A DNA stretch of 64,000 nucleotides from JBBRMU01 sp038230655 (GTDB taxonomy: Bacteria > Patescibacteriota > Microgenomatia > UBA1406 > GWC2-37-13): NCBI GenBank assembly GCA_038230655.1, contig JBBRMU010000003.1, positions 1-64,000 of the forward strand. The letters run 5' to 3'. Numbering within the stretch: position 1 is the first letter of the stretch; every line of letters begins with the position of its first letter. Position numbers and translations under genes: made by a program. Below are positions 1 to 7,524 of the stretch, piece by piece. The notes under the pieces were generated by a model. The model made no database searches and was not told the origin of the DNA. It saw only the letters and a program-made list of their open reading frames with translations.

Positions 1-39
1 GCTGTCAAATCGTCACAGAAATAAGAAACTATAAGCCTA

Positions 40-186
40 AATTTAGTATGAGAAATTTTAGCTCGTTTTGGTCTAGCTCTTTTGATTGTCATTACAATCC
101 AGACTAACAGTTTTATCAACCGTTATCTAGACTAGACCCAATATTATTATTTATAAGAAAAGTTGTGTATCTTCTCATACTAAATT
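40..186. repeat. 15-bp inverted repeat enclosing nested hairpins (candidate structured RNA)
   Basis: Bases 40-54 (AATTTAGTATGAGAA) are perfectly complementary to 172-186. Inside lie a second pairing, GGTCTAG at 70-76 with CTAGACC at 132-138, and a hairpin GATTGT-CATT-ACAATC at 84-99. No protein is encoded here. The nested pairing suggests a folded RNA upstream of proS, on either strand, or a small repeat element; no target-site duplication is visible at its edges. The family is not recognised. Confidence 0.5.
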
Positions 187-254
187 ACGATAGGTATAGC
201 CTTTCTCTTTTAATTTTTAATAAGCTCAGTCCGCAATATTAGTTTAGAATAGTA

Positions 255-260
255 TATAAT
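255..260 (+). promoter_or_regulatory. -10 box TATAAT of proS
   Basis: An exact TATAAT ends 7 nt before the proS ATG, so transcription should begin at or beside the start codon. No good -35 and no Shine-Dalgarno are seen. The same arrangement recurs before many genes in this window. Confidence 0.65.
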
Positions 261-267
261 TACAGAT

Positions 268-1980
268 ATGCTCTACTCAAAACTATTTGGCAAGACAAAT
301 AAACAAGCAAAAGAATATGACTCAATAAACGCTACCCTTTTACAAAAAGCGGGATTTATTGATCAAGTAATGGCAGGTGTTTATACCTACTTACCATTAG
401 GTAATCGGGTTCTTTCAAAAATAGAAAATCTTATCCGTCGTGAAATGGACAAAATTGCTAGCGAGATTTTAATGCCGGCGATTGTCCCAAAACAACTCTG
501 GGAAAAGAGTGGTCGACTTGAGACAGTAGATGTTCTCATGAAGACAGCGCCCGCAAATGCAGTCTCAAAGACAAAGAATGATACTGAATATATCCTTAGC
601 TGCACTCATGAAGAAGTTGTGACCGCCCTGGCGGAAAAGTTTAACTTAAGCTACAAAGACTTTCCCTTTGCTGTTTATCAGATTCAATCTAAGTTCAGAA
701 ACGAACCAAGAGCAAAATCTGGACTTTTAAGAGGAAGAGAGTTTAGAATGAAGGATTTATATAGCTTTCATACATCAGAAGAAGATCTTAAAAAATACTA
801 CGAGGTTGTTAAGGAAAGTTACTGGGAAGTTTTCAGAAAAATAGGGATAGCTGATGAGACTTATGTTGTTCTTGCTTCCGGTGGTGATTTTACTGACGAC
901 TACTCACACGAGTTTCAGACCACATGTGAAACAGGAGAAGATACACTCTTTCATATACCATCTAAATCACTCACTTTTAATAAAGAAGTAGCCCCTTCCA
1001 GAGCCCCAATACTAAGTTTGACCGAAGAGATTTTTCCTATGAGTGAGGTTGAAGGAAAAGGCATTAAGGGAGTTGAAGCACTTGCAAAGTACCTAAAAAT
1101 TCCTGTAGAAAAAACAACTAAAACACTTATTTATCAAACAGATAAAGGCGAAGTTATAGCCGCTGCAGTCCGTGGAGGATATGAAGTTAATGAAGAAAAG
1201 CTCAAAAAAGCTGCAGGATGTAAAAAACTCCAGCTTGCATCTTCGGAGATTGTAAAAAAGACTACTGGCGCAGAAGTAGGTTATGCAGGACTACTAAATC
1301 TTCCTGACGAAGTAAAAGTTGTTATGGATGAATCGTTAAATGATCGTAAGAACTTCGAGATGGGTGCTAATAAAACCGACTTTCACTCTGTTAACGTTAA
1401 CTTTGGCCGTGATTTACCTGAACCAGAAAAATATTATGATATAAAGACTGCTAAAGACGGCGATCTCTATCCGGAAACAGGAGAAAAGTATCAAGTCTTT
1501 AAAGCTTCTGAAGTTGGAAATATTTTTCCTTTAAATACTAAATACAGTGAGGCTTTTAACTACTATTTCACCGATGAAAAAGGAGAAAAGAAACTCGTCT
1601 ATATGGGCTGTTATGGAATTGGCTCTAGCCGGATTATGGGAGTAATTGCCGAAAAGTATAATGATGATAGGGGGTTGATCTGGCCTGAATCTGTTGCACC
1701 TTTTAAAGTTCATCTTATCGGGCTCGATCTAAAAGAAGAGTCTATTAAAAAACATGCTTTTTCTTTTTATGATTTGCTTCAGAAAAAAGACATTGAAGTT
1801 TTGTTTGATGACCGTGAAGATGTCTCGGCCGGCGCAAAATTTGGCGATGCTGACCTAATTGGAATTCCCTTTCGGTTAGTAATCTCAAAACGAACCGGCG
1901 ATAAAATTGAGTTTAAAAAAAGGACAGAAAAAGAAACTCAGCTATTGAATTCAGAAGAGATTATTAAAAGATTTACATAA
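268..1980 (+). CDS. proS: Prolyl-tRNA synthetase (class II)
   Basis: Charges tRNA-Pro with proline in the cytoplasm. The 570-residue length is that of the bacterial form carrying an editing (INS) domain between the class II motifs. The N-terminal catalytic part includes the family segments 'TYLPLGNRVL', 'CTHEEVVT', 'FRNEPRAKSGLLRGREFRMKD' in shortened form here, and 'GCYGIGSSRIMG' near residue 450. The C-terminal anticodon-binding domain follows ('VLFDDREDVSAGAKFGDAD'). The ATG lies 7 nt after a TATAAT, which fixes the start. The next gene begins 2 nt after the stop, so the two are probably co-transcribed. A tRNA-Pro gene is also present in the window at 11120. Confidence 0.95.
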   Translation: MLYSKLFGKTNKQAKEYDSINATLLQKAGFIDQVMAGVYTYLPLGNRVLSKIENLIRREMDKIASEILMPAIVPKQLWEKSGRLETVDVLMKTAPANAVSKTKNDTEYILSCTHEEVVTALAEKFNLSYKDFPFAVYQIQSKFRNEPRAKSGLLRGREFRMKDLYSFHTSEEDLKKYYEVVKESYWEVFRKIGIADETYVVLASGGDFTDDYSHEFQTTCETGEDTLFHIPSKSLTFNKEVAPSRAPILSLTEEIFPMSEVEGKGIKGVEALAKYLKIPVEKTTKTLIYQTDKGEVIAAAVRGGYEVNEEKLKKAAGCKKLQLASSEIVKKTTGAEVGYAGLLNLPDEVKVVMDESLNDRKNFEMGANKTDFHSVNVNFGRDLPEPEKYYDIKTAKDGDLYPETGEKYQVFKASEVGNIFPLNTKYSEAFNYYFTDEKGEKKLVYMGCYGIGSSRIMGVIAEKYNDDRGLIWPESVAPFKVHLIGLDLKEESIKKHAFSFYDLLQKKDIEVLFDDREDVSAGAKFGDADLIGIPFRLVISKRTGDKIEFKKRTEKETQLLNSEEIIKRFT

Positions 1981-1982
1981 AA

Positions 1983-2819
1983 ATGAAAACACTAGTTACT
2001 CACATTTCACCAGATATGGATGCTTCCACAAGCTGCTGGCTAATTCTTAAATATCTACCTGAATGGCAAGACGCCACCCTAGCATTTGTACCTACAGGAA
2101 GTACTTTAAATGGGATGCCTCCGGATCAGGATCCAGACATCATCCATGTTGATACCGGACTTGGAAGATTCGACCACCATCAATTTAAAGAAAAACTTTC
2201 AGCTTCATTAGTCATTTTTAAGTATTTAAAAGAAAATAAACACATTAAGATATATGATCTAGAAGCTTTAGAAAGGCTAGTTAGCCTGGTAAATGTTATT
2301 GATAACTTTGGAGAAGTCCATTTTCCTGATCCAACCTCCGATGTCTACGACTTTACCATCTACCAGCTTATAGAAGGCTTAAAACCTACATTGCCGGGAA
2401 ATGAGGACATGGTGAAGTTTGTCTCAACCGCACTTGAAGGTATTCTACAGGTACTGAAGAATAAAATCAGGGCAGAAAAAGAGATTCCAGAAGGAATAGT
2501 TATCCAAACTACATGGGGAAAGGCATTAGTAATTGAGTCTAAAAATGAAGAATTGGTTAAATTAGGTCAAAAAATGGGGTTTGTCCTTGTGGCTCGTAAA
2601 GACCCAGTTAGAGGATTTATCAGGATCAAATGTCTACCCGAGGATAAGTATGATCTCACTCTACTGTATGAAGAAATCAAAAAAATTGAAAAATCTGGTA
2701 ACTGGTTTCTACACGCCTCTAAACACATGCTTCTCAACGGTTCCTCAAAGAACCCCGATTTTTTTAAGCCATCTAGCCTTTCACTGCAAGATTTAATTGC
2801 ATTAATCAGTAAAATATAA
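1983..2819 (+). CDS. DHH-family phosphoesterase-like protein
   Basis: A 278-residue soluble protein. It opens with 'THISPDMDAS', which matches the first acidic motif of DHH phosphoesterases, and carries 'DTGLGRFDHHQ' near residue 60, the Asp-His-His signature. These residues bind catalytic metal in the superfamily (RecJ, NrnA, MYG1 relatives), which hydrolyse phosphoester bonds in nucleotides or nucleic acids. I cannot name the substrate. It starts 2 nt after proS, so it is probably translated from the same message. The C-terminal 'HASKHMLLNGSSKNPDFF' looks like a substrate-binding segment, but that is inference. It is shorter than RecJ and lacks any recognisable DNA-binding extension. Confidence 0.7.
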   Translation: MKTLVTHISPDMDASTSCWLILKYLPEWQDATLAFVPTGSTLNGMPPDQDPDIIHVDTGLGRFDHHQFKEKLSASLVIFKYLKENKHIKIYDLEALERLVSLVNVIDNFGEVHFPDPTSDVYDFTIYQLIEGLKPTLPGNEDMVKFVSTALEGILQVLKNKIRAEKEIPEGIVIQTTWGKALVIESKNEELVKLGQKMGFVLVARKDPVRGFIRIKCLPEDKYDLTLLYEEIKKIEKSGNWFLHASKHMLLNGSSKNPDFFKPSSLSLQDLIALISKI

Positions 2820-2824
2820 TAAAA

Positions 2825-2950
2825 TTGAGTACGACCAGAATAAGAGATATCTATAGGACATTCACGATTAATCATTTAGGAATCCCGCATATAACAAGAA
2901 TATTTTGTTATTGGTTTAAGGGTTCCACACTAGAGAGGGGGCAGTAATCT
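2825..2950 (+). promoter_or_regulatory. Promoter and structured 5' leader of rpsU
   Basis: A promoter-like pair TTGAGT (2825-2830), 17 nt, TATCTA (2848-2853) lies upstream. The leader then folds as a two-part stem: GGAATCCC (2879-2886) with GGGTTCC (2920-2926), with one bulged T, enclosing ATAACAA (2891-2897) with TTGTTAT (2905-2911). A purine-rich stretch with AGAGAGGGGG follows before the rpsU ATG. Leaders of ribosomal protein genes often bind their own product; here that is inference. Confidence 0.45.
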
Positions 2951-3130
2951 ATGGTTGTTATAACCAAAAAAAAAGGAGATACAAAAGACTCAATTCTAAG
3001 AAAATTCACAAAAACTTTTATTGAAGAAGATATGGTAAATGAACTACGCGATAAACAGTACTACAAAAAGCCATCTAGAGTTAAAAAGGAGAAAGAAAAA
3101 GAGCGCTTGAGGAATAAATATCGCAGATAA
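2951..3130 (+). CDS. rpsU: Small ribosomal subunit protein bS21
   Basis: A 59-residue, strongly basic protein. Features typical of bS21 are the 'SILRKFTKTFIEEDMVNELR' helix, the 'YYKKPS' segment that matches the family's 'HYEKPS', and a Lys/Arg-rich tail. bS21 sits on the 30S platform and helps initiation by assisting mRNA pairing with 16S rRNA. A purine-rich Shine-Dalgarno-like stretch lies before the ATG, unlike most neighbours. A folded leader precedes it. The ybeY-like gene starts 5 nt after the stop, a natural pairing since both act on the small subunit. Confidence 0.85.
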   Translation: MVVITKKKGDTKDSILRKFTKTFIEEDMVNELRDKQYYKKPSRVKKEKEKERLRNKYRR

Positions 3131-3135
3131 CTCTT

Positions 3136-3486
3136 ATGATAAATATAGTATCCTCAACACGGTATCGAATCCATAAAACGAGTCTGGAAATCTATACGGA
3201 GTCATTACTTAAAACCTACGAAGTTTCTGATAAAGCAGTACTTAATATTGCTTTCGTGGGAAAAAGGAAGATGAGGGAGATTTCTAACACTTATAAACAT
3301 GAGGATGTAGCACTTCCGGTTCTGGCATTTCCTTATAAAAGTGAAAGAGTAGATAACGAAGAGCTTCTAGGTGAAATTGTGCTTTGTTATCCACAAGTCG
3401 TCTTATTAGCTGCCCAAAGAGGTAAAAAACTAGACATCATGATCAATCAGTTGGTCGACCACGGGTTAAAGAATCTATTAAAATAA
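3136..3486 (+). CDS. ybeY: YbeY-like rRNA maturation endonuclease, zinc motif degenerate
   Basis: Matches YbeY in its middle part: 'LNIAFVGKRKMREISNTYKHEDVALPVLAFPY' corresponds to the family's region ending in 'TDVLSFP', and 'LGEIVLCYPQV' to 'GDIVICPEVV'. YbeY is a single-strand endoribonuclease that processes 16S rRNA. The hallmark HGxLHLxGYDH zinc site should close the protein, but here the sequence reads 'DHGLKNLLK' and stops. Two of the three metal-binding histidines are missing and the protein is 116 residues. Extending either other frame past the stop does not restore the motif. It may be inactive, or a lineage-specific version. It sits between rpsU and dnaX with short spacers. Confidence 0.7.
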   Translation: MINIVSSTRYRIHKTSLEIYTESLLKTYEVSDKAVLNIAFVGKRKMREISNTYKHEDVALPVLAFPYKSERVDNEELLGEIVLCYPQVVLLAAQRGKKLDIMINQLVDHGLKNLLK

Positions 3487-3492
3487 AGATAC

Positions 3493-4542
3493 ATGTTTTA
3501 TCAAAAATACCGGCCTAAAACTATTGGAGATCTGGACAACACATATGTAAAGGAAAACTTAACAAATGTTCTTAAATCCCCAAGTCTTCCCCACGCCTTT
3601 TTATTCACTGGACAAAAGGGCACCGGGAAGACTTCTTCTGCAAGAATTGTGGCAAAAGCTGTGAACTGTCTGGAAAATGCTTTTGCCAGGAAAGGCGCCT
3701 CAGTTGAACCCTGTAACAAATGCTCAAACTGCAAAAGTATTGAAAGCTCGTCTTCTCCCGATGTAATTGAGATGGATGCAGCTTCAAACCGAGGTATAGA
3801 TGAGATACGTTCTCTTATCAGAGACACTTCATTCTCTCCTATTATTTCCCAATACCGGGTTTTCATCATCGATGAGGCTCATATGATCACAAATGACGCC
3901 TTTAATGCACTTTTAAAAACGTTAGAAGAACCGCCGAGCTCGGTCATATTTATCTTGGCCACAACAAATGAAGAAAAAATTCCTAAAACCATTATCTCGC
4001 GCTGTACTCGTATCTCATTTGGCAAAGCCAAAACCGCAGATATTATTCAAAGACTTAATAAGATAGTGGTACAAGAAAATAAACAGATAGATCCTAAAGT
4101 TCTTGAGTTTATCGCTTCTCACTCTGAGTCTTCCTTTAGAGACGCAAATAAAATCTTGGAAGAGTTAATCACGCAAAAAAAAACATCATTTGAAGATGCA
4201 CAAAAATATATTGGCCTTTTCTCAAATGTGAACTTTTTAGAGTTAGTAGCAACAAAATCTTTAAAAGAAACATTAGGCTGGATAAATACCTTTTCAGAGA
4301 ATGGCGGAAGTATCAAGAATCTTCTCGAACAGTCACTTGAACAGCTCAGGCAGGCGCTGTTGATTAAAAATGGCGTTGAGATAAGCGAAACAACGGACTT
4401 AGATTTTTCTCTGGGAGAAATCACACAGCTCATGAAAGGTATGAACGATGCCTATGGTATGCTTAAAATTAGCCCGATAGAATCAATTCCGCTTGAGATA
4501 GCTATGGTTGAGTTCTATAATGGGAGAAAAGGAAAACAATAA
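3493..4542 (+). CDS. dnaX: DNA polymerase III clamp-loader subunit gamma/tau (short form)
   Basis: ATPase of the clamp loader that opens the sliding clamp for replication. Seen in order: 'FYQKYRPKTIGDL' at the N-terminus, Walker A 'GQKGTGKTSS', a zinc-binding cysteine cluster ('CNKCSNCK' plus an upstream Cys), 'DVIEMDAASNRGID', Walker B 'VFIIDEAHM' and sensor 1 'IFILATTNEEKIP', then 'ISRCTRISF'. At 349 residues it lacks the long C-terminal tau domains that bind helicase and polymerase in E. coli. The order dnaX-ybaB is the classic arrangement, though recR, usually next, lies apart at 6881 on the other strand. Confidence 0.93.
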   Translation: MFYQKYRPKTIGDLDNTYVKENLTNVLKSPSLPHAFLFTGQKGTGKTSSARIVAKAVNCLENAFARKGASVEPCNKCSNCKSIESSSSPDVIEMDAASNRGIDEIRSLIRDTSFSPIISQYRVFIIDEAHMITNDAFNALLKTLEEPPSSVIFILATTNEEKIPKTIISRCTRISFGKAKTADIIQRLNKIVVQENKQIDPKVLEFIASHSESSFRDANKILEELITQKKTSFEDAQKYIGLFSNVNFLELVATKSLKETLGWINTFSENGGSIKNLLEQSLEQLRQALLIKNGVEISETTDLDFSLGEITQLMKGMNDAYGMLKISPIESIPLEIAMVEFYNGRKGKQ

Positions 4543-4562
4543 TTAATAATTTCTAACAATAT

Positions 4563-4826
4563 ATGGCAAATCCATTTGGCGCACTTGGAGACTTACAAAA
4601 ATTACAACAACAGGCACAACTCATGCAAAAAGCCCTCCAACAGGAACAGGTCTCGGTTGATAAAAACGGAGTTCAGGTAATCGTACGAGGAGATCAGCAG
4701 GTTCTGGAAGTGTCAATTGACGGAATTATTGAAAACCGCGTCGCTGACGCTATCAACGAAGCTGTTAAAAAAACCCAGGAGTTAGCAGCAAAAAAATTAA
4801 TCGAAATTTCCCAAACTCAGGGATAA
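4563..4826 (+). CDS. ybaB: YbaB/EbfC-family nucleoid-associated protein
   Basis: An 87-residue protein with the family layout: an N-terminal Gln/Leu-rich helix ('LQKLQQQAQLMQKALQQEQ'), a short beta section ('VIVRGDQQVLEVSIDG'), and a C-terminal helix ('AINEAVKKTQELAAKKL'). Members form dimers shaped like tweezers and bind DNA. Its place directly after dnaX is the conserved position. It is shorter than the usual 100-110 residues. prs begins 1 nt after the stop, so translation may be coupled. Confidence 0.9.
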   Translation: MANPFGALGDLQKLQQQAQLMQKALQQEQVSVDKNGVQVIVRGDQQVLEVSIDGIIENRVADAINEAVKKTQELAAKKLIEISQTQG

Positions 4827-4827
4827 T

Positions 4828-5760
4828 ATGAAACTATTTTCCGGTACAGCTCATCTGAAGCTTGCTCAGGAGGTTGCTCAATTACTACATGTCTCGCTTG
4901 GAAAGGCAGAGATCGTTAGATTTGATGACTCAGAAGTAAAAGTCACTATTCAAGAAGATGTTAAAAACCAACTGTGCGTTGTCATACAACCAACCTGCAA
5001 TCCTACAGATCAAAATTTGATGGAATTGCTTCTGATTTGTGACGCACTTAAAAGAAGTGAGGCTCAAAAAATCGTAGCAGTAATTCCTTTATTTGGATAC
5101 GCCCGCCAAAATGCACAGCATCGCCCTGGTGAGTGTGTTTCTCTCCATGTAGTTGTTACCTTTCTTGAAGCGGTGGGATTTAATGAAGTCTATACCTTTG
5201 ATCTTCATGAAGAAGCATCATCGGGAATTTTTTCAGTTCCTTTCCAAAATCTTACCGTATTCTCCGAAGCTGCACCTGTAGTAAAAAAATACTTAGGTGA
5301 TACGATCCAGAATGAAAGTATTGTTATTGTTACTCCAGATCAGGAAGGAATTGAAAGAGCTAGAAACTTTGGTGAGAGTTTTTTTGGTGACGACTCATTC
5401 TCAACGGCAACGGTTAATAAAAAAAGAGATGTCGATAAAATTCATCAAAGTGAAGCGTTGGCTTTATACGGCGATGTGACCGATAAAACATGTATTATTG
5501 TTGATGATATATGTACTTCAGGAGGCACATTGATTCATGCGGCAGAGTTATGTCTTAAAAATGGCGCGAAGCGAGTTCTTTCAGTCATAACTCATCACGA
5601 TTTTGGATCAGGTGTCGCTCAAATTATTCAAAACTCAGTATTGGAAGCCTTTTTTACATCAAATACCATCCCTTTGAAACAAGCTGATACATTTGAAAAA
5701 CTCCATGAGATCTCAATAGCTCCAGTAATTGCCCTCTTCTTAACGAAAATAAATTCGTAA
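4828..5760 (+). CDS. prs: Ribose-phosphate pyrophosphokinase
   Basis: Makes PRPP from ribose 5-phosphate and ATP, feeding nucleotide, histidine and NAD synthesis. The tandem phosphoribosyltransferase fold is clear: 'MKLFSGTAHLKLA' at the start, 'FDDSEVKV', the flexible-loop region 'PLFGYARQNAQHRPGE', 'TFDLHEEASSGIF' (metal-binding His) and the PRPP loop 'CIIVDDICTSGGTL' near residue 222. At 310 residues it is full length. Final gene of the proS-to-prs run. A long gene-poor stretch follows. Confidence 0.93.
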   Translation: MKLFSGTAHLKLAQEVAQLLHVSLGKAEIVRFDDSEVKVTIQEDVKNQLCVVIQPTCNPTDQNLMELLLICDALKRSEAQKIVAVIPLFGYARQNAQHRPGECVSLHVVVTFLEAVGFNEVYTFDLHEEASSGIFSVPFQNLTVFSEAAPVVKKYLGDTIQNESIVIVTPDQEGIERARNFGESFFGDDSFSTATVNKKRDVDKIHQSEALALYGDVTDKTCIIVDDICTSGGTLIHAAELCLKNGAKRVLSVITHHDFGSGVAQIIQNSVLEAFFTSNTIPLKQADTFEKLHEISIAPVIALFLTKINS

Positions 5761-5912
5761 GAAAAGAAGCCGGGGCGGTAATGAAAGTTTCACATATCAA
5801 CAGGCGATGTGAGTCGCGTTACGCAGAAAACTGCGCAGTCAATATGGGTACTCCCACTACCACCTAATCCGGACTTCGTTAGCACATCTTCAAATGAATC
5901 GAGTTTTCGTGG
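5761..5912. other. Intergenic stretch with a short hairpin
   Basis: Between prs and the minus-strand gene ending at 5913. It holds a small hairpin CGCAG-AAAA-CTGCG near 5823-5836 and a complementary pair CACAT/ATGTG just upstream of it. No T-run follows, so it is not a clear terminator. No gene is seen. Confidence 0.35.
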
Positions 5913-6176
5913 CTACTTTTCAGGAAAAGTAACTTCTCCCGTATTGGATAAAAATCCAACTGTTTCTTTGGCGTCTCTGTCAAAGATAAAAAAGCCACTT
6001 TTCCTTCCATAATGGAATGTCCCGAATAGAGGAAAACAAGGGGATTTATATCCCTCAGTGCGGCCGGGAATAATGCCAAGGTTTCTTTCTTTGTAACAAG
6101 GAAGCTTTTCCTTGAAGTACTCCAGTGCCTCCGATTCAGCGTGTAAGAAATTTTTTACAGTCACCTCGTTAGACAT
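5913..6176 (-). CDS. Hypothetical small protein
   Basis: An 87-residue ORF preceded by a good Shine-Dalgarno, AAAGGAG 8 nt before the ATG, which is rare in this window and the main support for it. The sequence has several aromatic, charged and Gly residues ('PCYKERNLGIIPGRTEGYKSP', 'GRKSGFFIFDRDAKETVGF') and no membrane segment. I do not recognise a family. A TTGATT-16-TAAAAT pair upstream (about 6203-6230 on this strand) could serve as its own promoter. It lies downstream, in the same direction, of the strong promoter at 6621-6649, so it might also be reached by read-through from there. Confidence 0.55.
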   Translation of the reverse strand: MSNEVTVKNFLHAESEALEYFKEKLPCYKERNLGIIPGRTEGYKSPCFPLFGTFHYGRKSGFFIFDRDAKETVGFLSNTGEVTFPEK

Positions 6177-6279
6177 TTTTCATCTCCTTTTGGATTAAGA
6201 TGTGCTTCTTTAATTTTACAGTACTAACGTACTTAATCAATACGCATTGGATATGTATGTAAAGAGGAAATGTAGGTAT

Positions 6280-6614
6280 AAAATAAAAAGAATAAGAAGG
6301 GAAGTGACAAAAGTCAAGGTACGCACAAAAGAGTGCATAGCTGGCGAATAAACGCCCTTCCCTTCGTAGGGTTGGAATGGAGCAGCAGTGAGCCGAAGAT
6401 TATAGGCCGAAGCCTAGTCCAAGCTCGAAGCCGGAGCCATTCGTACACGTAAATGTAGGTATTTTAGCTGATGTGTTAAGGCCAATTCATAGGTTTTAAC
6501 CTCCTAAATTAGACTTCCGGCAGCCGGCGGCCAAGGTTTAGAATATAAATTTAAATATAATCTTTGAACCGAGGCTAAACGCATTCAAGTAAACCACCTC
6601 CTTATGAACGTGCT
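6280..6614 (-). ncRNA. Candidate structured RNA, about 330 nt
   Basis: Transcription from the consensus promoter at 6621-6649 would start near 6614. The stretch has no convincing long ORF but strong pairing: a 9-bp stem GAAGGGAAG (6296-6304) with CTTCCCTTC (6357-6365) enclosing three hairpins (stems at 6305-6308/6313-6316, 6323-6326/6333-6336, 6343-6346/6353-6356); a hairpin 6403-6416 that reads TAGGC-TTCG-GCCTA on this strand, a classic cUUCGg tetraloop; GAATGG/CCATTC (6375-6380 with 6437-6442); and GTTTAG/CTAAAC (6536-6541 with 6575-6580). I tested by eye for tmRNA, RNase P RNA and SRP RNA hallmarks and found none. A Shine-Dalgarno-like AAGGAGGTG near the 5' end precedes only a 26-codon ORF. 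The 3' end is not defined. Confidence 0.5.
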
Positions 6615-6620
6615 AGTTGC

Positions 6621-6649
6621 ATTATACTATAGGTTTAACTAATTGTCAA
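6621..6649 (-). promoter_or_regulatory. Perfect sigma-70 promoter TTGACA-N17-TATAAT
   Basis: On the minus strand TTGACA (6644-6649) and TATAAT (6621-6626) are both exact and spaced by 17 nt. This is one of only two such perfect promoters noticed in the window; the other drives ctpA. It points toward the candidate RNA at 6280-6614. Confidence 0.75.
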
Positions 6650-6880
6650 ATATAATGATAATACATGATCAATGAGAAGAAACACTCTGGGGCAGCACAA
6701 ATCTCATGCGGGGACTGCACAAAACGTGTACTGAGAGCCTCTTGCATTGACAGGCAAATGATACTATAGCTTCAGAGAAAAATCAAATACTATACTACAT
6801 AACCAACGAAGGAAGTAAATGAGCACAAATAACTTTTAGTTCAGTCATCGGTTACAGATTAACTATAAGTATAAGTAGTA
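6650..6880. other. Intergenic region with an imperfect direct repeat
   Basis: No gene is seen between the strong promoter and the end of recR. It holds GGGGCAGCACAAA at 6689-6701 and the related GGGGACTGCACAAA at 6710-6723, two helical turns apart and 40-75 bp upstream of the -35 box. They could be binding sites for a regulator, but nothing else supports this. Confidence 0.3.
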
Positions 6881-7504
6881 TCAATATTTATTTCTCCCTT
6901 CCATTGCTTTACGGAGAGTCATATAGTCTGCATACTCAAGATTTGCTCCCATTGGAAGACCATAGGCTAGGCGAGTAACTTTAAAATCAGTTCCTAAGCT
7001 TTTCTGAAGTTCATGAACTTTATTTTTGACATACATTGCTGTGGCTTCTCCTTCCATATCGGGATTAGTTGCTAAAATGATCTCTTCCAAACTTTCTTTT
7101 TTCTTCTCAATTCTTTCAAGAAGTTTATTTATATAAATATCCTCGGGTGAAATATGATTCAGGGGATCGATTCTCCCGTGCAAAACGTGATAGACACCAT
7201 CATACATATTGCCGGTTTCAAACGAAAGGAGATCAAGGACATTCTCTACAACTGTAATGAGGTCATGGTCGCGTTTTGTGTCTTGACAGATGACACATAA
7301 CTCATCTTCAGTTAAGTTGAGGCAGTTCTTACAGAGTTTAGTTTTTTCTTTAAGCTCATTTACCGAGTGAGCAAACTCTTTAAGATCTTGATCAGGGAGT
7401 CTTAGGAGATAAAAGGCGAGCCTGTGGGCTGTTTTTTCGCCAATTCCCGGCAGTCGTTCAAGGAAAAGAGAGACTTGTCGTAGGCTAGGGGGTAATGTAT
7501 TCAT
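6881..7504 (-). CDS. recR: Recombination protein RecR
   Basis: Works with RecF/RecO to load RecA at gaps. The 207-residue protein has the helix-hairpin-helix start ('LERLPGIGEKTAHRLAFYLL'), a C4 zinc finger ('CKNCLNLTEDELCVIC', residues about 57-72), and a Toprim domain with 'VVENVLDLLSFE' and 'ATNPDMEGEATAMYV'. The C-terminal 'VTRLAYGLPMGANLEYAD' closes the family pattern. It follows the RNase J gene by 20 nt on the same strand, with TATAAA-like sequence in the gap. It is detached from dnaX-ybaB, its usual partners. Confidence 0.93.
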   Translation of the reverse strand: MNTLPPSLRQVSLFLERLPGIGEKTAHRLAFYLLRLPDQDLKEFAHSVNELKEKTKLCKNCLNLTEDELCVICQDTKRDHDLITVVENVLDLLSFETGNMYDGVYHVLHGRIDPLNHISPEDIYINKLLERIEKKKESLEEIILATNPDMEGEATAMYVKNKVHELQKSLGTDFKVTRLAYGLPMGANLEYADYMTLRKAMEGRNKY

Positions 7505-7524
7505 AACTGATATTTATAACGAGA

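Noticed and set aside
40..186. MITE or IS remnant with terminal inverted repeats
   Set aside because: No target-site duplication at the edges and nested internal pairing fits RNA folding better; kept open as a repeat only.
3486..3540. Frameshift explaining the short YbeY
   Set aside because: Neither other frame past the stop gives the GYDH zinc motif, and dnaX starts 6 nt later.
6296..6365. Cloverleaf-like four-stem fold, possible tRNA or tmRNA end
   Set aside because: No T-loop (TTCRANN), no invariant D-loop bases and wrong stem lengths for a tRNA; better described as part of a larger unknown RNA.
6374..6388. GGAATGGAGCAGCAG resembles the GGAA loop and GCAGC motif of bacterial SRP RNA
   Set aside because: The bases on either side of GGAA do not pair, the SRP symmetric loop cannot be drawn, and the promoter and UUCG loop favour the opposite strand.
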